From the NCBI GenBank assembly GCA_008973525.1, contig WACJ01000007.1, positions 1 to 64,000 on the forward strand: a stretch of 64,000 bases of DNA. The letters run 5' to 3'. This DNA is from Stenopsyche tienmushanensis (Eukaryota > Arthropoda > Insecta > Trichoptera > Stenopsychidae). The translations under genes were made by a program, and so were the position numbers. Each line of letters starts with the position of its first letter. The first letter of the stretch is position 1. Under the pieces are notes generated by a model, which saw only the letters and a program-made list of their open reading frames with translations, had not been told where the DNA came from and did no database searches. Positions 60,286 to 64,000 of the stretch are shown here, in pieces.

Positions 60286-62808
60286 TCATTTGAATCTTTT
60301 GTCCAGGTCATGAACCAAATATCTTTTCAGCCTGCGCGTTCCGGAGTTTTGGCTAATCAGCTCTTCAACAAGGCGGTTGGGGTGTGTGTTTAACCTTCTT
60401 TTGTACTTCTGGCTATGGCTTTCGATCTCCTGCCTCACTGTTGGTATGCTCAATATGCTGTGTATTGTTTCGTTTGTAACGTACCATGGAATGTTGCCTA
60501 TGGTACGTAGCACTTTAGATTGAAAGCGTTGGAGAATTTCTATATTGGAGTTCGATGCGGTTCCCCAGAGCTGTATCCCATATGTCCAGATTGGTTTTAG
60601 TATACTTTTGTATATTAGTGTTTTATTTATTAGGGACAGTTCCGATTTTCGGCCCATTAGCCAATACAGCATTCTCATTTTGATTTCCAGTTGCTTTTTC
60701 TTCTTTTTTATGTGCGTCTTCCATGTTAGACGTCTGTCTAGGTGCATACCGAGATATTTAACTGCATCTGCCTGTGGCAGTGCGCAATCATTCAGTGAGA
60801 CAGGTGGACACGTTTCTCGTCTATTAGTGAAAGTGACATGCGTAGATTTACTTTCATTGGCCTTTATACGCCATTTCTTGAGCCATTTCTGTATATTGTT
60901 GAGGTCATGTTGGAGCAGTTGAGACGCTATTGCCGGGTCGTTGTGCGAGGTTAGAAGAGCTGTGTCGTCCGCGAAGGTGGCCGTTGTCGTGGTGTCCGTT
61001 GTCGGAATGTCGGCTGTGTATATAAGATATAAAACTGGGCCAAGTACGCTGCCTTGTGGGACGCCGGATTTTATGTCGTGGAGCGTGGTGGCTTCATCTT
61101 CGTATTTGACGTAGAATGTTCTGCTGGTCAGGTATGATTTGAATATGGAAAAGTAGTTTGTGGGCAGTTGTTTTCCGATTTTATATAACAGTCCCGGATG
61201 CCACACTTTGTCAAAAGCCTGAGTTACGTCCAGGAATGCTGCCGAACAATATTTTCTGTCTTCTAAGTCCTTGTGTATTCTATTGAAGATCCTGTTTATT
61301 TGTTCCACAGTCGCATGTTGTTGACGAAATCCAAATTGATGATTGGGTATTAGATTGTTTTCCTCGATCAATGGCTTGAGTCTCTTCAGTAGTAGTTTTT
61401 CAAAAAGTTTGGAAATTATTGGGAGTAAACTGATGGGTCTGTATGATTTGACGTCATGTATATCCTTGCCGGGCTTGGGGATTAGAATAATCTTAGCCAC
61501 TTTCCATTGCGGGGGGAAATAGCCCATTTTTAGTACCGCATTGAATGTTTGTACCAAGAACTTAAATCCTTTAGTAGGGAGTTCCTTTACCATTCTTCCC
61601 GTAATGAGATCGTAGCCAGACGATTTTTTAATGTCGACTTTTGCTATGACTGATCTGACTTCTCGCTTTGTGAATTTTTTGATGCAAATGGTTGTTTTTT
61701 TTGTAATTGGCGGCCGGTGAATCTCATCTTCGCTTTCTGAAGTATTCATGTTTATGTGTGGAGTGAATACTTCTGTCAAGTGACTAGCGAATATTTCCGC
61801 CTTTTCTTTGCTATTTCTAGCCCATTCTCCATTTTTCTTTTTGATAGGTGGTGATGTTACTTGGGGTTGTTTTAAATATTTTGTAGCTTTCCATAGTGAA
61901 TAATCTGTGGCTTCAGTGGCGGTTAGCCCGTTGAGGTAGTCACTGATTGCTTCATTTTTGCTTTTGGTGATGGCATTTTTAAGGTTTTTTATAGCTCGGT
62001 TTAGTTTGTTTTTGTTTTCTGGCGATCTCGTTATTTGCCAAAGTTTTCTTATTTTGCGTTTTTCTGCAATTTTCTGTTTGATTGTTGTGCTTAACTGTTC
62101 TTTTTTATTTTTTTGCGTCCATTCCGGAGTTGAATTCTTTGCGGCTTCCCGCAGAGTAGAGTTAAAAAGTTCAACTGCGTCCGTGATGTTCTTTTTTGTT
62201 TTAAGGGGTATATTTGCCGTCAAGTGGTTGTCAATTAGTTCGCGATAATCGTTCCAGTTTGTGCGGTTATTGGTTAGTGTTAAGGGCTTTAGTATTTTCC
62301 TCACATGACTGCTCATCGTGACTATGACGGGAGAATGGTCGGAGGACAGATCAAGACTGGACTCTGCCTTGAAGTAGGCTGCTGATATTCCCCTTATAAC
62401 GCAAAAGTCAATGGTGTCTGGGATTTTTTTCCTGTCAGTTGGCCAGTACGTGGGTTGATTTGATGATATTGTAGCAAGATTCAACGCAGTGATTGCCTTG
62501 TGTAATTCTCGTCCTTTGGTGGTTATCAGCCTCGAGCCCCATTGCGTATGTTTGGCATTATAATCTCCACCAGCGATGAATTTATTTCCAAGAGTGTTGT
62601 AAAATCTTTGGAAGTTTTCTTTTTTAATACAGTGTTTCGGTGGACAGTATACGGCTGAAATGGTGATGGGCCCTCTCCAGTCTTCTACGACGATATTGGT
62701 CGCCTGGAGGTGTTCCTCTGTAAATTTTGCAGCTTCGTGATGTTTAATGGACTTTCTTAGTATAACTGCAGTTCCGCCGTGAGCTGTCCCATCTGGATGC
62801 TCTGTTGA
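60286..62808 (-). CDS. Endonuclease/reverse transcriptase (ORF2), N-terminally truncated
   Basis: The frame is open for 840 codons without a stop from the 5' breakpoint, starting STEHPDGTAHGGTAVILRKS with no Met of its own. The APE-type endonuclease part keeps SAVYCPPK, GGDYNAKH (Asp and Asn), and SSDHSPV (terminal Asp-His). It lacks the N-terminal catalytic Asn and Glu segments, so it cannot nick DNA. The reverse transcriptase follows: YRPISLLPIISKLFEKLLL, then FLDVTQAFDKVWH (motif A), SGVPQGSVLGPVLY, and TFADDTALL (catalytic pair). The thumb has YLGMHLDRRLTWKTHI, and the C-terminal domain ends RYLVHDLDKRFK. All palm residues are present. A product could be made only from a cryptic start. 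Confidence 0.88.
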   Translation of the reverse strand, partial: STEHPDGTAHGGTAVILRKSIKHHEAAKFTEEHLQATNIVVEDWRGPITISAVYCPPKHCIKKENFQRFYNTLGNKFIAGGDYNAKHTQWGSRLITTKGRELHKAITALNLATISSNQPTYWPTDRKKIPDTIDFCVIRGISAAYFKAESSLDLSSDHSPVIVTMSSHVRKILKPLTLTNNRTNWNDYRELIDNHLTANIPLKTKKNITDAVELFNSTLREAAKNSTPEWTQKNKKEQLSTTIKQKIAEKRKIRKLWQITRSPENKNKLNRAIKNLKNAITKSKNEAISDYLNGLTATEATDYSLWKATKYLKQPQVTSPPIKKKNGEWARNSKEKAEIFASHLTEVFTPHINMNTSESEDEIHRPPITKKTTICIKKFTKREVRSVIAKVDIKKSSGYDLITGRMVKELPTKGFKFLVQTFNAVLKMGYFPPQWKVAKIILIPKPGKDIHDVKSYRPISLLPIISKLFEKLLLKRLKPLIEENNLIPNHQFGFRQQHATVEQINRIFNRIHKDLEDRKYCSAAFLDVTQAFDKVWHPGLLYKIGKQLPTNYFSIFKSYLTSRTFYVKYEDEATTLHDIKSGVPQGSVLGPVLYLIYTADIPTTDTTTTATFADDTALLTSHNDPAIASQLLQHDLNNIQKWLKKWRIKANESKSTHVTFTNRRETCPPVSLNDCALPQADAVKYLGMHLDRRLTWKTHIKKKKKQLEIKMRMLYWLMGRKSELSLINKTLIYKSILKPIWTYGIQLWGTASNSNIEILQRFQSKVLRTIGNIPWYVTNETIHSILSIPTVRQEIESHSQKYKRRLNTHPNRLVEELISQNSGTRRLKRYLVHDLDKRFK

Positions 62809-62819
62809 ATATGATATAT
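62809..62819. repeat. Target-site duplication at LINE 5' end
   Basis: ATATGATATAT, exact match to 60165-60175. Confidence 0.85.
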
Positions 62820-64000
62820 GAAAATTACATATTTAAATAATAAAATTTTAATAAATACTGCCATCTGCTAGTCTTTATATAAACTTTTTTAATTTAATTT
62901 ATAATTAATAATTTTGAAAATCATTAACAGATGTCTAAATTGACATGAATATGGATACCAAGTTTATTAATTTTCCACTAGATGTCTCTGTAAGCTCAAT
63001 ATATGTTATTTTGAATTCAAAATTAGATTCAAAAAATTAATAAAACTATTGATAAATTGTCTGTTGATGAAAAATTTCATTATAAATCGAAGTCTATTAC
63101 TTACAAAATTCTTATGTAATTTTTTAATGTAAGATAAATTTCCTATAAAAAAAAAATCGAAAATGAATTGTTTATGATGAAAAGAATTTAAAAAAATACG
63201 AAAAAATATTTTTTGCATTGTAATATATTTTAAATTCTATAAGATCTTTATGTCATCATATGTTTTAAAAAAATGTATGTTGTATTATAAAATTTTAAGT
63301 GTAAAATCAGTATTCAAAATATTTGGTAATAATAATCAACTTATTTTTGTAAATATAGATCCTTTATTCACAAAAAATACGATTACGATCAAGGATGGGT
63401 ATGTGTTTGTGCTATTCTAAAAATTCACCTTGAGTAGGCTTTGATCTAGATACGAAAGATTCTTTTATGCTCGAATAAATTTTCCCAAAGAAATGGAAGT
63501 GTGACCCGAAACATGTTTCAAACCTTTTTGATTCACTGAAGAATGTTTAAGATTTATTTTTAATGCTTGTTTATAGCTAAAAATTTGGGTGTACATTAAT
63601 TGAAACATGTTAAATAAAACTTTTCAGCGATTTCAAAAATAAATGTAGTCTATATTGAAACTTATTGAACTTGGTCATTAGTTAAATTATTATTTATTTT
63701 ATCAACATTGTTGAATTATTTTTGAGTCATGGTGTATTGGGTGAAAATTCTTGATATTCGTTGATCCGTACTGGCATTAACATTACTAATAGTGACGTAG
63801 ATATCATCGATTACCAGTTACTGTTTAGTATTATATCATCACCGAAATATATTTATATTCTCAATAATTGAAAACATTCATTATAAAATATGTAATAGGT
63901 AAAGATTTCTGATAGTAGGCAAATATAAAAAAAAATAATCAAAAATGATAATAAAGATATAGACAATTTAAATGTATACTCATTTCAATGACATAATATA
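62820..64000. other. AT-rich DNA with CTCF-like motifs, no gene
   Basis: CCATCTGCTAG (62861-62871) and CCACTAGATGTC (62975-62986) resemble the CTCF core in opposite orientations. A related site lies on the other side of the LINE at 60131-60142. From 63000 on nothing is supported; the 70-codon minus frame at 63006-63218 is Phe/Asn/Ile-rich noise. Confidence 0.4.

Larger units (their letters stand above)
60176..62808 (-). mobile_element. Young 5'-truncated jockey-type LINE
   Basis: On the minus strand the element runs from its truncated 5' end at 62808 to a poly-A tail (poly-T at 60176-60193). It is bordered by a perfect 11-bp duplication, which marks target-primed reverse transcription. It carries the end of ORF2 from inside the endonuclease to the stop at 60288-60286, then a 3'UTR of about 90 bases with a hairpin. 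ORF1 (gag) and the first part of the endonuclease are missing. The intact frame and perfect duplication mean insertion was recent. The clade (jockey/BS/X-like) is judged from the domain text. The copy cannot move by itself. Confidence 0.88.

Noticed and set aside
1..64000. CRISPR array, operon or bacterial gene cluster
   Set aside because: No regularly spaced repeats, no ribosome-binding-site-led gene runs, and splice-bounded exons and LINE elements show a eukaryotic genome.

Overview
This is a eukaryotic, strongly AT-rich, gene-poor window. Stops are dense in all six frames, coding blocks are short and flanked by GT/AG splice signals, and the only long reading frames belong to transposable elements. 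The element set is pogo/Tigger, hAT, mariner, piggyBac, jockey-type and R1-type non-LTR elements and tRNA-derived SINE fragments. Together these fit an arthropod genome; a crustacean or insect is likely, but the species cannot be read from the sequence. Frames of about 100 codons are expected by chance in DNA this AT-rich, so isolated ORFs of that size are not called as genes.

Layout. At 22-125 a GC-rich exon on the minus strand has clean splice sites and an ATG. From 126 to about 17.4 kb the DNA is intron-like or intergenic. It carries a repeat copy (1.8-2.1 kb), a LINE 3' tail (4.9-5.05 kb), a piggyBac remnant (5.55-6.2 kb), a possible small plus-strand exon (8.25 kb) and a GC-richer unidentified block (11.3-11.9 kb). 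From 17.4 to 20.4 kb the minus strand has several coding-like segments, two of which join in frame by splicing. A SINE copy and a hAT-like end lie nearby. At 25.4-26.3 kb a hAT element with an almost perfect 8-bp target duplication carries a mariner fragment inside it. From 28 to 36 kb there are hairpins, a second SINE copy and a remnant rich in GTTTAATCG motifs.

At 36.4-37.8 kb a decayed pogo end joins a short tandem repeat and a GC-rich block with a strongly folding segment. At 44.8-45.6 kb is a 780-bp TA-flanked transposon; the same family appears inverted at 1.8-2.1 kb. At 47.5-49.0 kb a complete but broken pogo/Tigger element lies between TA dinucleotides. At 50.1-50.9 and 52.0-52.2 kb are GC-richer blocks that look like regulatory or first-exon DNA. 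At 53.1-54.6 kb is a frameshifted R1-type LINE. At 55.34-55.96 kb a small candidate gene reads through a predicted splice. At 56.11-56.91 kb is a non-autonomous hAT element. At 60.18-62.81 kb is a young, 5'-truncated jockey-type LINE with one open frame of about 840 codons, a 3'UTR hairpin, a poly-A tail and a perfect 11-bp target duplication. CTCF-like motifs lie on both sides of it.

How the parts relate. Apart from the exon candidates, the window is a transposon graveyard with insertions of different ages. The jockey LINE is the youngest, and the pogo, R1, piggyBac and mariner copies are decayed. No intact multi-exon gene, functional RNA gene, CRISPR array or operon was found.
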